Shown: positions 1 through 11,542 of the stretch, piece after piece
How the letters are laid out: every line of letters begins with the position of its first letter
Position numbering within the stretch: position 1 is the first letter of the stretch
Assembly (NCBI RefSeq): GCF_000219625.1
Contig: NC_018208.1
Coordinates: 434,001 to 498,000 of the forward strand
Reading direction: 5' to 3'
Source: Zymoseptoria tritici IPO323
Taxonomy: Eukaryota; Ascomycota; Dothideomycetes; Mycosphaerellales; Mycosphaerellaceae
Length of the DNA: 64,000 bases
Program-made: the position numbers and the translations under genes
The notes under the pieces: generated by a model
What the model was told of the DNA's origin: nothing
The model's database searches: none
The model's input: only the letters and a program-made list of their open reading frames with translations

Positions 1-962
1 ACTCTGATGACAGCTCTAGGCAAGTGGATGTACTGCCTTTGTCGTACGGCTCGTTGACAGGTGCCACCAAATTCCCAGCCGTCTCGGCAGACAAACAACA
101 GGCTCACAAGCGAGCTGCTTCACTGCTGGATGCAATGCAGGTGTATCTCCAATGAAAGTGTCCCTCAGCGCCGTGTCAACGAGGATTGAACACCGAACAC
201 CACATTTCCAGTCTCACCTATCACCATCTCGGGCGCAACTCCGAATGCAAGTCGCCTTGTGCATACTCCGGAACAGCGTTCGGAAGGTGGTGTTCATTCT
301 GTGTTCCTGCAAGTTTGTCTGTGCTCAAGCTTTCGGCTTCCCAATCGCTCGTCCAGTCTGCCGGACGGAGAGCCGAATCGGAGAACTGACACCTCACAGC
401 AAATCCCGACGGCAGAAACAAAGGTCCGTGAAGAAGGCGAGCGGAAGAAAGTGATTGTGCCCTATAAACTTCCATTAGGCGAACAATTGCTCTCCCTCTT
501 GTCCGAAACAGGCCTGCTCTGTGCCCATTCATTACCTCTGTCCCACTCAAGCCCCTCCATGTATCCTTCCATGCTGGTCCCAAATACTCATCGATGCCCA
601 TGTTCTCGCAAAGGGCAAAAAGCCAGCCGACCCTCTAGCCGGCCTGTGAACCAACGAGTCTTCGCTGTAAACCGCCAAGTATGCTTCTCTCTTGAGATTG
701 CCCTCTTCCTGTAGCAAGTATGCGATAGCTCCTGTTCTCCTGGCCCATGAGATGGTTCGAAAGACAAGACACCGCCGGTATCCTGTAGTCCTGCAAGTTG
801 CCCAATTCCTCGCATCTGGCAGCCAATACCCTTCTATTTCCACGCATCTTTCGCGCGCGCGCGACAAGTCTCTGTTCAGACCAAATGCTCGCAATGCTTC
901 TCCCACTCTCAGGACAAGCTCATCCAGGTAAATCGATCCAATGCAAAGAACCATTGTCCGCC
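1..962. other. No supported gene
   Basis: Downstream of the metalloprotease stop. Overlapping short frames on both strands show no domain, no codon-bias contrast and no credible splice structure. A short CG-alternating stretch lies near 853-862. I see nothing else. Confidence 0.5.
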
Positions 963-3421
963 TCACCGAGTAATGACCAACCCGAACCCATCCACCCAAC
1001 CCCCACAACTGCCAAACACACCCGCAATCGAATACCCTCGAGGCGGAACAAGCCAATACCCCGATCCGCCAGTCGCATTGCCGAATATCTCACTCTTCCT
1101 CCCGGTGCTCGTCAAAATCTGGACCGCATCGATCCACGCTCCTGCTCTCACATAAAATCCCATGAGCATCTCTCCCTTCCGCGTGTCCAGCGCGAACTCG
1201 GACCCGCCGGGCTTTCCTCCCCGGTTACCGAAAAGTTCGGACGTGCCGTCTTCGTAGACGAATTCCATGCCGTCAAGGCAGGAGCCGTGGTAGACGCGAA
1301 CGGAAAGCAGTAGTCTGAGTTTGCGGTCGAGTGACTTCTTCTCGCAGGGCCCGAGGATGTGTTGGATTGGGCGGGAGGTGTTCATCGATGAATGTCCCAA
1401 CTTGGAGGACTTGAATCCTGGTCGGCCATCGGGAAGCTTGAGACGATTCTCGGACGAGAGCAGGGAGGAAAAGTCCTTGACTTCGTATTCGGTTCCAGCG
1501 CAGGAGAAGATCTTGACGCCAAGCTTCTTCTTGCGCTTTTCAGCGGGCAGGTGCTCCTTCAGCGTGGCTTCGGTCATGGTGATCTGCCGGGGAGTCGTCG
1601 TCGGGCTTGCACCGGGTTCTAGGTATTCGATCCAGTGGCGGCAAAGCTCGTCACCTTCGGTGAAGATCTCGATCCACGCAACGCCCGTGGCGGAGGTGAT
1701 GAGGACTTGATTGTTCTCGACGCTCCAAACCTGGATGGAGGTGTCGCCTATGATGGAAGGATCGCCTGGTAGGTGAAAGCATGGGTGGAAGCGGAAGCGA
1801 AGGGCATCGAGACGGTGCCACGCGCACTCATCTTTGGGCAGACACAGGCGCTGGCCTTGCTGTTTGGTGCGGGTGGAGTATGGTTCCCGCGTGGTGAAAG
1901 TGCGATTGAGTGTGACATAGTCGCGGAGCATGACGCCTGTCTCTTGGTGGGGAGAGCCAAAGAGATGACCGGTCTCGTGCATGTGGGCACCAATACCGAT
2001 GTTGGCCGCTTCCCAATTACTGCCAGATTCATTGCAGTCATTGGCGACGTAGTCCGTGTCGGTCCGGGTGCAGTCGGTGAAGGCCGGAACCACTTCCTCA
2101 ATATGCGCAGGGTAAGACTGCAGGCAATGGGATCCAAAGATGGCCAATCTGACTTCTGACGTGCCACCGCCGAGAGCTGCATGTCCGCGGATCAAATTGG
2201 CCTGCTTGTCCCACTTCGAATCGAGGAACATACAAGTAACGTATTGCGGCTGTCCTGCACGCGCGGCAAAGTATCCCTTTACTGCGTCCATGGCCATTCC
2301 AAACAGGTCGCCCTTCTTGCTTCCTCCACCCTGTTGTGCCACATCCAAATCTTGAACCTCAGCCACCGTCTGTTGCAGGCGGATGATGTGAATCTTTGCC
2401 TCGTTCCGCATCTGACCAGTCTCTTGGTCTTTCCACGTCAATGTCCCTGGCTGCCATTCCTCCTCATACCGATAGCACCTCCTACCGAACCCATTTCGGT
2501 TCATCTGCTCCGCTGTGAAAGCTTGCCATAGATATGCCGCCATTCTGAACTTCTTCACTGCAGTCGCCAACCCATTTCCCTCCGTCCTCACTCTTTCGGG
2601 AACCGCATCGTACGTTTCTGGCGAGTCCTTCGCGACGAGTATGCACAGTTGGAGCGGCGGTGCGGAAATCAGAGGCAGGAAGTTGATGTTGATCCACGAG
2701 GAGTGCGCTGGGATCGATGTGGTGGGTGAGTGTACTTTCGGCGATGTAAAGTCGAGGCGTATTCGGTTCGGACCTGGTTGTAAGTAGACCAACGCTTTGA
2801 AGTGCGAGTCGTTGACAGGCCATTGTGTAGGAGGGAAGTTGTCCTGATGGTGACAGACGGTGACCTCGCCATCGACAGGGTTCGCAGGGTCAGCGCATTG
2901 GCCGAAGATCAGCAGGACTTTTTGATGCACCTATACCATGTTAGCGTTGACGTTGGTGTACTTCGACAAAACACCCACCCATGAACCATCCGATATGGAC
3001 AACACTCTCGGTGCAAGAGGAGATGTAGCAGGTGCCTGGCGATCTCCAATCTGCGCGGGCATACCCTGTAAACGAGTCAGCCGTGTTCCACGTGGTCTGA
3101 GAACCTGTTCGACCGCACGTTTATGCTGTAACGACTGCTGGAGGCGCCACTCATTCCAGGCCTCGGCGGAACTGGCGGACCACCTTTGACGCTGCCATTG
3201 AGGGATGCCAGGTTGTTGTGTGATTGCGAGCGCTGAGAGGAGAGAGATGTGGTGGTCGGCGGTGAAGGCTTCAGGCTGAGGTTGGTGGAGGATTGAGCAG
3301 AGGAGCCGGGCTGTTGGTCCATAACGCTGCCATTTTCCGAGTTGCTGCTTGAGCCATTTTCAGTCTTGAACGAAGCCTTGGACCTGCGACGGAGACTGAG
3401 GTCTTTGAGGAAGGACGGCAT
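963..3421 (-). CDS. Secreted-type zinc metalloprotease (metzincin) with C-terminal jacalin-like lectin domain
   Basis: Three exons: 3421-3119, 3065-2979 and 2930-963. The introns 3066-3118 and 2931-2978 have GT..AG ends, and the second contains GCTAAC. The protein is 785 aa. It starts with a basic, Ser-rich, Pro-rich segment of about 100 residues and has no clear signal peptide. The zinc site HETGHLFGSPH (codons near 1949-1979, about residue 448) fits HExxHxxGxxH, followed shortly by a GVM that may be the Met-turn. The last ~110 residues are Gly- and aromatic-rich (SELFGNRGG, GWVDGFGLVITR), as in jacalin-like lectins. The arrangement matches the fungal YIL108W-like metallopeptidase family (Pfam Metallopep). 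Predicted role is zinc-dependent proteolysis with a carbohydrate-binding tail; the substrate is unknown. The start codon was chosen because exon 1 matches the conserved basic N-terminus of this family. Confidence 0.85.
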
Positions 3422-5480
3422 GACGGCGGTGGATCGGAGCGGGAGATCGGCTGGCGGAGGATGCTGTGATGTTCGTCGCGGTGTTGATGGTGATGTTATT
3501 GGGGTGTAAGGCGGCGGCGGCGGCGCAGTCGCAATGACCGTCGCCGGTGATGGTGAATGAGGAGTAGCGATGAAGGAGGATTGGACGGGTCAGGCGCAAC
3601 CGCCCTTCACACTTGGTCGAGCTGCGACGATGTCTCAAATGGCAAGCTGAGAATTGAGTTTCGATTGGCGTCACTGGTCTCCACCTTCACGAGATAGTCG
3701 TTGAATCCGAAAGAAGACCTCAGCTCTCGAAGATATGTTTCTCAATCGTGCAAATGCCCAAGGGAGAATTGGAACGACGACCGGCCGTATCGCGGCCAAG
3801 CAAATCACGGACTGCAGGGATTGGAATACTGATGATGATGATGATGATGATGCTGCCGCCGCTTGATTGTTGAGATATGTGAGCCACCACTACGAAATTC
3901 GCTAGGCGTGTAAAGTTCGGAGGATGTCCAAGTTTCATGTCGCTGTGGCTGGAGCCGTGGCGGCCAAGAGAACGATTGTAGGGATGAGGATATTTCTGTG
4001 AAGGCCAAGTCGTATCGGCGGACATCCGAACATTGCCGCAAGCAGGGAGTCGCAGGAGTCAAGTTGTGTGCGGTTGAGTGGAAGATATCTCCAACCACAT
4101 CGACGACCTCACTTCGTCCAATACTAATAAAATACGATTATGCTTCGTTCGACAGCACACGCAAGCACCCGTCCGCACAAGCTTGGGATTGCCCCATCTG
4201 CCATCGTGCAGGCTTGTGTGATGCCATCTCAAACACGGCGGCACGCAGTTCGCCAGCCAAATGTTCGTGACTCAGCCATCGTGGGTGTACGTCTCCCTTG
4301 TTGCGTTCATCACAGGACCGGCTTTGAGTCTTACGAATGCTCGGACTTGCTGAGATCTAGTCTTTACGGCAAGGTCGTTCTCAAATTACACGACACACGC
4401 AAGAGGAGGCAGGGCGATCGGCTGATGTTCTTTTCCAAAAAGATGCACCGCTTGGGCGCCTATACCAGCTCCGATATCGAGACAATAGTAGCAAGTCAAA
4501 GGTCTCCTCTCCTCAGCGGATCGTCGCCATGTAACGAGGAATGAGTCGAGCAAAACTCACTGGGTCCTTAGCGGAGCCATCCCCGTCCTAAGTTTGCTGG
4601 CGGAAGCAAGGAAGGCCGCTGCGAATTCATACAGTATTGATGAGCGCTTTTCTCTTCCACCCTTCTACAATTGAGGGACAGTCTATCTCCAGGACAGAGT
4701 GCTAAGAAGACGAGAAGCCGGATTGCAAGCTTCAGATCTTGGAAGGCAGTCCAATCTCGCATAAGTGGCTTCGGTCGCGGCGGATCGCGAGATCTACGGC
4801 AAAGAAGAAGGCAGGTTGCCATGCCTGAGGTTTTGCATGAGTAGCTGCAGGCGGGAGAGACGATTGGTTCTCTTTAAGCGCAGCCTTGAACGTTTCATGG
4901 TCGCCCAGCATTCGAGTGATGAATGTGACTGGTCGCATTGATGGGAGGCAATGCTTGTCGATATTGTATACACAGCAGATTGAAGACTCTTCCAATTCAC
5001 CTTTTTGACGTCTCCTTCTCTCTGTAAATGAACTCGGTCTTCACGGAAACCGATCAACGACTCCGCGGTTTCTCCTCCTCTCTGCAGCCTCTGCGCTAAG
5101 CAAAAGACATCGTCGATGGCGACTGCCCCATTCCTAAGGCAAACCTTAAAACGAGCACCAAACGGTCGACTAGTTCTACTGCAACCACTGTCGCTCTTCC
5201 GAGAGAGAGATAGATCACTTTTCCTCCTCTTCCAGATCGTGCTCCAAAGTACATGCTGGAAGCAAATCATTGTGCAAACGCCCGAGATCTTCTTCACCTC
5301 CAACGACTCGTCATCACTCTCCAAACATCTTCGACATTCCTCCCGACCCGACTCAGCTGAGAACTGTGGCTTGCTCGAGATTGCTTGCTTGCCAACCCCT
5401 CTCAGCTTGCTCTCTCTTCACTTCGACAACACTGCATCATACACCACCCTCGATTGAGCAAAACGGAGGATTGCTACACC
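3422..5480. other. Divergent intergenic region, about 2.06 kb
   Basis: This lies between the start codons of the divergent metalloprotease and Whi5-like genes and should hold both promoters and 5' leaders. A (GAT)7 microsatellite is at 3831-3852. The 4794-5324 minus-strand frame has no recognisable feature and overlaps the CT-rich leader of the downstream gene, so I do not call it. Confidence 0.5.
3831..3852. repeat. (GAT)7 microsatellite
   Basis: Seven perfect GAT triplets in the divergent promoter region, about 410 bp upstream of the metalloprotease start. Confidence 0.95.
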
Positions 5481-6729
5481 ATGGCGGCCTCAGTCACCTT
5501 CGAGCGACCGGAAGAGGTTGCAACCAAAGTCATGAGAAGAGTCCAGGTCTCCAAAGTGAGTGGCTGGCACCATACAAGAGCATGCCGTGAACCTCGTTAA
5601 CCACACATACCTCCACCAGATGACCCGAGCATTACAAGACCGCCTCGCCCTCGCCAACGTGAAGATTCAAAACGGATGGCAGAACATGAGCTTGGACGCT
5701 ATCGAGCCACAAGTGGAAGAACGTTTAAAGAGAAGGAAGAGACCGGCCTCGAGCAATGATACCATATCCGACTCTGCATCTACCACATCCAGTCGATTGC
5801 AGTCCTCGCCTCTCACCGAGCCTTTATTCTCCGACGACTACCCACCACGCTCCGGCGGCAGCTATCGCCCAAAACGCATTCGCACGGCGATGAACCCACC
5901 GCCAATCCTCGCACCTCCGAGCATACCCATCACTACTGCCCAAACCGGTAGACGAACACGAACCGCTGCTAGTAGACAACCTACCTGGAAGAAGGCTTCT
6001 GGTCTTGCAGAGTCTTCCCCTATCAAGCACACCAAGCACACCCGCCTTCCTTCCCACAACGTCTCCCACCTCTCCTTCACCGAAGACGACGAACCGCCCT
6101 CCCCAGAATTCAGCGAGGACGACGATACCGATCTACCTCTTACATCGTTTGCGGCGAACAACAACAAGACCTCCCGTACTACGAATGCCACCTCTCCTCC
6201 TCACACTCCTCCTCCCGACCGCCACGTCCGTCACATCAACCAGGTATCCTGGTCCCGCACACCACGCACATCCCACAATCCCGACGATGGCGCCGATCTG
6301 TTGATGTACCTTGCGACATCACCATCACCAGCCATAGGCTCCCACCGCATTACGAATCGCTCCAACATCCCCCAACCCTCCACCGTCATCGCACCGCCTT
6401 CCACACCACCCTGCAAATCGACTCCGCTCCCATCCTCACACATGACGCCTGGCTTCCTCGGTGGGTTCGGGGCGCCTAACACACCTGGCAATACCTTCAA
6501 CTTTGCAGACTTTGTCACTTTGACGCCCAGCCCTGCTCAAGTACACTGGTCGAGGACTCCAGTTGCGGGCGGTCGGACACCGGGTCAAGCCGGCACGAGT
6601 GCGAGGCGGAGGTTGAACTTCGAGGGAGGACTGATGCCTCCAGGTGGACTGAGTCCGGTCATGACCAGAGGGAGGAGAGATGGCGGCGAAGGCCTGGGCA
6701 TGGAGTTGGGAGGAGAATTGGTTTCATGA
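5481..6729 (+). CDS. Whi5/Nrm1-like G1/S transcriptional repressor
   Basis: Two exons, 5481-5555 and 5620-6729. The intron starts GTGAGT, contains GTTAAC and ends CCACCAG, and phase 0 is kept. The protein is 394 aa. Residues about 30-45 read LQDRLALANVKIQNGW, the short helical motif of the Whi5 family that contacts SBF/MBF-type transcription complexes. The rest is disordered, very rich in Ser, Thr and Pro, with many S/T-P sites expected of a CDK target. Two further conserved-looking patches are DLLMYLATSPSPA and FNFADFVTLTPSP. The likely role is to hold G1/S genes off until CDK phosphorylation. The family is assigned from the motif only, so whether it is closer to Whi5 or Nrm1 cannot be said. 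Confidence 0.75.
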
Positions 6730-7984
6730 ACGAGGATGAGATGGAATATGAAGTTCATGATGGACACTACAGGCAAAGACTGCTGCCAATTGCTGTTCTG
6801 AGCTACGGCTTGATGCACACGACTTTTGTGATTGCGTTTCTGGTTGCCGCTCTGACGGCTTTGCGATGACACTCAAGCTACCACTGCTATGCGATGCGTT
6901 TACTTTGTATGAGACGGACGGGTTGGAATGATGGACAAGGAACCAGGAACATGGGCTCGAGAAGACCTAACAGACTGCAAGGAAGAGAATGAGGATGAGA
7001 ATCGAATTGGAAAGTGTTTATACCCTCTTAGCTAGCATGATTACCAGTATGAACAGAAAGACGATGCCATCAAGGCAGTTTCTTCGCTCGTTCTCCCGGC
7101 TCATTCTCAATCTGGCTTGCACTTCGTCAATCCCTATCAGGGTTCATACGAACAGTACGATCTTCTCGCTCTCGTGAGATGATGCCATATCGCAATCTCT
7201 GATATCACTCTTCCGACCCGAAAAGTGAGGCGTCCAACCGTTCCAACTTCTTCCAAGCGGTGCCGACCAAACTGCCAGCTTCATACCGAAACTCAAATCC
7301 CGCACGTCCAGCGCGCGCTACTCGTGACTGGGATCGCGTGGAGGTCGTGCAGCCTTATCCTTGCTCTTTCAACTTCCAGCAGTTGCACAGCGATTTCGAA
7401 CACTCCTGTGCATTCTTGTAGCTCGACCGCATGGTTTGAGATATGTTTCCGAGGTCGATGGTGAAGGGAAGGGAAGGAGGAAGATGGGCTGCATTTCGGA
7501 TGTGCGGATGGGAAGACGCGTTGTGGGAAGGTTTGAGGCGGACTTGACCAGGATGGGGTGGGAACCGAATAGTGCTAGGATGAATGGGGAAGTCGCAGAT
7601 TTAGATCAGGGCAAAGCTGACAAGAGCTTGGAGGGGTCTCTCGGAGCACTGCGATGAAGTGGGAGGATGTGCGAAGATGTGTGTTTGACTGCGTGGCGGT
7701 GAGCATGATGATTCTGGTGTCAGTTGCGTCGTCTGGGAATGACATCGACGAGGATGATAGATGATTACAGCAGCACGGGTTGAAACTCAACGAGGAGGGC
7801 AAGGTTCATGTGTGGCAGGACGGCTGATCTAATCACGATACCTTAGACGGGAACCTGGCAGGCACGGAGTATTGTGCTGATGAATGCTTACTGGTTCACT
7901 TTGGTGCGTATGGCGGCACTGCCAACGTCTCTCGCTGGATCGGCTCTGTGCCATTGCCCGTGACTTCGATACTTTCACCTCCTC
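6730..7984. other. Convergent 3' region, 1.25 kb, no supported gene
   Basis: It lies between the stops of the convergent Whi5-like and kelch genes. Small frames on both strands carry no recognisable domain or splice pattern. Confidence 0.5.
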
Positions 7985-9336
7985 TCATTCCAAAGAAATC
8001 ACCCATCCATCCCCCTCCCTGTCTCCCTTAGCATTCACACCGCCCCAAATAACCACCTTCGCACCCGCCACCTCATTGCCAACAAAGTCACATCCGAAAT
8101 GCATTCTCGGTCCCGGGTGAATCTTCCCTTGCCCATCGCCTTCACCGAGAATCTCCGGCAGTTTGACTTCTACTTCACACCAACTCTTCTCTCCACTGTC
8201 GTAGCCCAGCTTCTCTCTGATGGCGTCCTTGATAGCCGACGGCTTCAGCGCTTCGGAGATGGAACGAGTAGGTCTCACGGCGGGTTTGGTCGATGGAGCT
8301 TGGTAAGTCCAGGCGTCAGACCATTGAGTTGGTGCACTCGTCTCTTCTGGGTCGGAGGTCTCGTTGGTTGCAGGGTTCTGTCTTGCGCCGAAGAAGTAGA
8401 GGAGGTAGTTTCGTCCATAGCCGGTCGAGATTGGGAGAAGTCCACCTCCCACGCGCGGACGAGGACCCGGGGCGAGAGGGTTGGTTGGGAAGGTTGTGGT
8501 CGTCCATGAACCAGGCTTTTCTGGGTTGGATATATCAAGGGCGTGAACTTCTGAGCTCATGGTGTCGGCGGAAGAGATGAGGTATAGAGAGCCGTCGGAA
8601 TACGCGGCGTTGGAAGTATCGACGGGCGCACTGGGGAGGGGAGTCCAAGATCTGGATGTGTAGGAGAAGTGCCAGACATCTTTCAGTGGTTGGTCGTCCT
8701 TGTCGAAGCCGCCGTATAGAACGAGATTGTTGGAGGCATTGAAGAGACTCGCTCCGTATCGTTGCACTGGCGCGACGGAAGAGTCCTGGGAGCGGATGGT
8801 TTCCCAAGCAGACTTTCCAGTCACGTAGAGCCAGATGACGGGATCTTGGTCAACAAGCGCGCCAGAAGTGTCTTGCCCGCCGAAGACTGCGAGGCAGACA
8901 TTGAAGTGACAGGCGGCATGTTTGGTTCGTGCGGAGGGTACGGGTTGGTCTTTGATGTCGGGAACAGCCGGAAGAAGGATGTACTCTGCTGATGAAGGTG
9001 TTTCGTTTGATGAGAAGTCCACGCTGTGGATCTCGTTGCTGGCGAGTTTGCCGTCTGTGGTGATGCCGCCGAAGATGTAGGCTTTGTCCTTGATGATCGT
9101 GACGGAGTGATCGGAGCGAGTCAAGACTTGTCTGACATGCGGTCAGTTGTAGGCTTATGACAGGCCATGGGCAAGATGTTTGACCTTGTTTCTTCGTCCT
9201 TGGCGGCAGCGATTTGGGTGAAGGTCGCCTTTAGCGGCATCGTTGGCTTTGCCACGGCGTATGTGGCTGCACCAGCCTGAACGGTGGTCGAGACCACCTC
9301 TTCTGCGACTACGAGTCCTGCTGCGACTTCTGCCAT
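7985..9336 (-). CDS. Kelch-repeat (beta-propeller) protein
   Basis: Two exons, 9336-9185 and 9131-7985, joined across a 53-nt intron (donor AAG|GTCAAA, CTGAC branch, GTCAG end) that gives a protein of 432 aa. Repeated blade cores are visible: KAYIFGGITTDGKL, VCLAVFGGQDTSG, NLVLYGGFDKDDQP, LLYFFGARQNP and KVVIWGGVNAKGD. Each blade has the GG doublet followed by a turn and an aromatic-rich strand. About six blades are expected. There is no signal peptide or membrane segment, so it is probably a cytosolic or nuclear interaction scaffold. No enzymatic residues were recognised. The ATG at 9336 was preferred over an upstream one at 9447 because the upstream extension has no family character. Confidence 0.8.
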
Positions 9337-9554
9337 GATGATGTTGAAATGTTGTTGATCTCGTTTGGTGCTGAAGTCAGGTACCTTACGCGAGTGATGT
9401 GCGTTGACGGATTGCAGGCGGTTACGACTGGTGACGTCACGCAGCATTTTCGTGAGATGTTCGAGCGGTGAAGCTAGAGAGAATGAAGGACGAGGCCGTC
9501 CGATACCATGGACTTGAGCCGGTGCAAGACAGAATATCGAAAGCCGGCCACGTC

Positions 9555-10397
9555 TCAGCCATGGTCCTTCGACCTCCCTTGCCCTTCATCCCGATACTGC
9601 ACCACACCATCCCACTCCCTCAGTCGAAGACACGGACTCCTCAGCCAAGCCTCCAACTCATGCAATAACAACCTCGCGTTCTCCCTTCCCAAGAACTCGC
9701 CGGCCAATTCCTCCGCCTTGCCGTCGCTACCTTTGACTTCATTCGACCGCAATATCGCCACGATGTATTCCATCAAATAGTCCCTACTGCCAGCTCGGGG
9801 GTTGTGATCGAGGAAAGTGAAGACTTGCAGTTCTCGGCGGAGGAACGTCCGCGCGCGGGATTGAAGAATGGAAGATGTGGAAAACTCGGCGGCAGTGAAG
9901 TCGACATACCCGGAAATGGAGTTGCCGCCGACGTGCAGGCATGGTGTCCTGTTGCGGTAGACACCTCGTCTTCGTTCGAGAGTCGGATCAGTGTCCACAA
10001 GAGGCGGAGGAGCCAAATCCCGTCGGCGAGCAGCATTCCGCCTGGCACTGAGATTTGCCGCAGTACTGGGTCCAGCCTGAGCCTTCGGCTTTGAAACGTG
10101 GTACGTCTTCCAATCCGTCGTACTTCGCCAATCATACTGCACTTCCTTCACTTCAGCTTTGCATAGCGGACAAGTCGTCTGCTCTTGCAGCCACGAGACC
10201 AGGCAGAGGAAGTCGAAAGTCAAGTGATTGCAGGGCGTTGCCACTGCGCGCTCGGATATGGGATCCAAGCATATCGTGCAGATGTCGCCTCCATTGATAC
10301 GCTCGGTGGGTTTAGTGGTTTGCTTGTCTTTGCGAGACGCGGCGCCTTTTATTTTGAAATCATCGTTGGATGTACAGGGCGGATGCGCGCCATCCAT
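9555..10397 (-). CDS. Topors-like RING-finger E3 ubiquitin ligase
   Basis: Single exon, 280 aa. A C3HC4 RING finger occupies about residues 40-80: CTICLDPI, then CNHLTF, C-x2-SW, and CPLC. The C-terminal half carries a second conserved block: RNRTPCLHVG, SRARTFLRRELQVF, YLMEYIVAIL and LHELEAWLRSP. This arrangement is typical of the fungal and animal Topors-type RING proteins (topoisomerase I-binding, nuclear). A predicted role is ubiquitin or SUMO transfer to nuclear substrates. It lies 218 bp downstream of the kelch gene start, in the same orientation. The family is recognised from RING plus the C-terminal block; the substrate is not known. Confidence 0.8.
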   Translation of the reverse strand: MDGAHPPCTSNDDFKIKGAASRKDKQTTKPTERINGGDICTICLDPISERAVATPCNHLTFDFLCLVSWLQEQTTCPLCKAEVKEVQYDWRSTTDWKTYHVSKPKAQAGPSTAANLSARRNAARRRDLAPPPLVDTDPTLERRRGVYRNRTPCLHVGGNSISGYVDFTAAEFSTSSILQSRARTFLRRELQVFTFLDHNPRAGSRDYLMEYIVAILRSNEVKGSDGKAEELAGEFLGRENARLLLHELEAWLRSPCLRLREWDGVVQYRDEGQGRSKDHG

Positions 10398-11542
10398 GCA
10401 TCAGTCTTTGCTCTTGCGTTGGTAGGATGTGGTCACAGATCTCGAAGTGCGAAACCTGGGCTGCCAGTAGAAGGCGTGGCGATTAGTCAGCCGCGCTAGC
10501 GGTCGAGAGCTTCTTGCCTTTGACATCCATCTTCTCCAATTCTTCTCATCGACGTCTTCATTCAGAGCCTCGCTGGTGTCTCATCAACAGACTGTTTGCT
10601 ATTTCATAGCCATGAACAGCGACGACAAGATCAAAAATTGAGTGCCGACGGGACGATCATAACCCTCATCTACAGGAACATGGACGAAAGCGATCGCAAG
10701 CGGCGCCCATGAGTCGCGCCGGTGCCGGTCCGACGTGTGCCGGTCCGACGTGTGCGGGCCCACCACATCATCTACAATCCCGTCGGTATTGTGCTCCGTT
10801 GCGATTGGTGTGATCAATTGAAAGCGATGCAAAGTTGTAGACGAGAACGGCGACACCGTGGTGTAATAAAGACCAGAACACCCTTGTGGTCTCCATGATC
10901 GAGGGCACCAAGGTGAAAAGGTTCAATCAGTCAGATTGACACGGCGAGGCTGCCCAGCTGTCACATGCATCCTGCCATCGGGCCTCGTGAGAAGAAATGC
11001 GGCTAGTCGCTAGATTGGCAGATCCGACTTGACCTCCTTCACGACTAGCGAGTCGACAGATCAACTTTCGTCTGATCGATGTCTTTGCTTTCAGCAGCAA
11101 TCGAGGAGCATGCCAATGATGACAGCAACCGCAGCAGCCATCGCGACCATCAAGCGTCTGGGGTACACATCGCATATTCGCTACCATACCACCGGCATGA
11201 TGATCAGGCCTGCCTGCTCCGCATTCATGGACAGGGCAAGCTACTACTGCGTGTGTCAGGGACCGTGCAGCGGCTCTTGACTTTCGGCCCAACTCCCTGA
11301 GCACCTTCCTCCACATCGATAGGCTAGTTGCCGCCTCGTTCACACTGGCGCATGCCAGACATGATTCGCATGAGAACTAAACAACCTGCAGGGAGGCGAT
11401 ACTCTTTGACAGCTTGACGGAGAAGTATCCTGGTTGCTCGTCTCTACCGATTGTTCGGTTCTTACTCTTCTCTTAATGTCAGCGTTCAATATCTGATCTC
11501 ATTTCATTTCTTCAAGCGCCGAGAGGCGGCTTGTACTTCACG
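10398..11542. other. Divergent intergenic region, 1.15 kb
   Basis: Holds the upstream regions of the RING gene and the CFEM receptor gene. It contains a 15-bp direct tandem duplication at 10724-10753. No other gene is supported. Confidence 0.5.
10724..10753. repeat. 15-bp tandem duplication
   Basis: Two perfect adjacent copies of GCCGGTCCGACGTGT between the divergent RING and receptor genes. Confidence 0.9.

Noticed and set aside
4794..5324. Minus-strand 176-codon frame as a gene
   Set aside because: Antisense to the CT-rich leader of the Whi5-like gene, with no domain or splice support.
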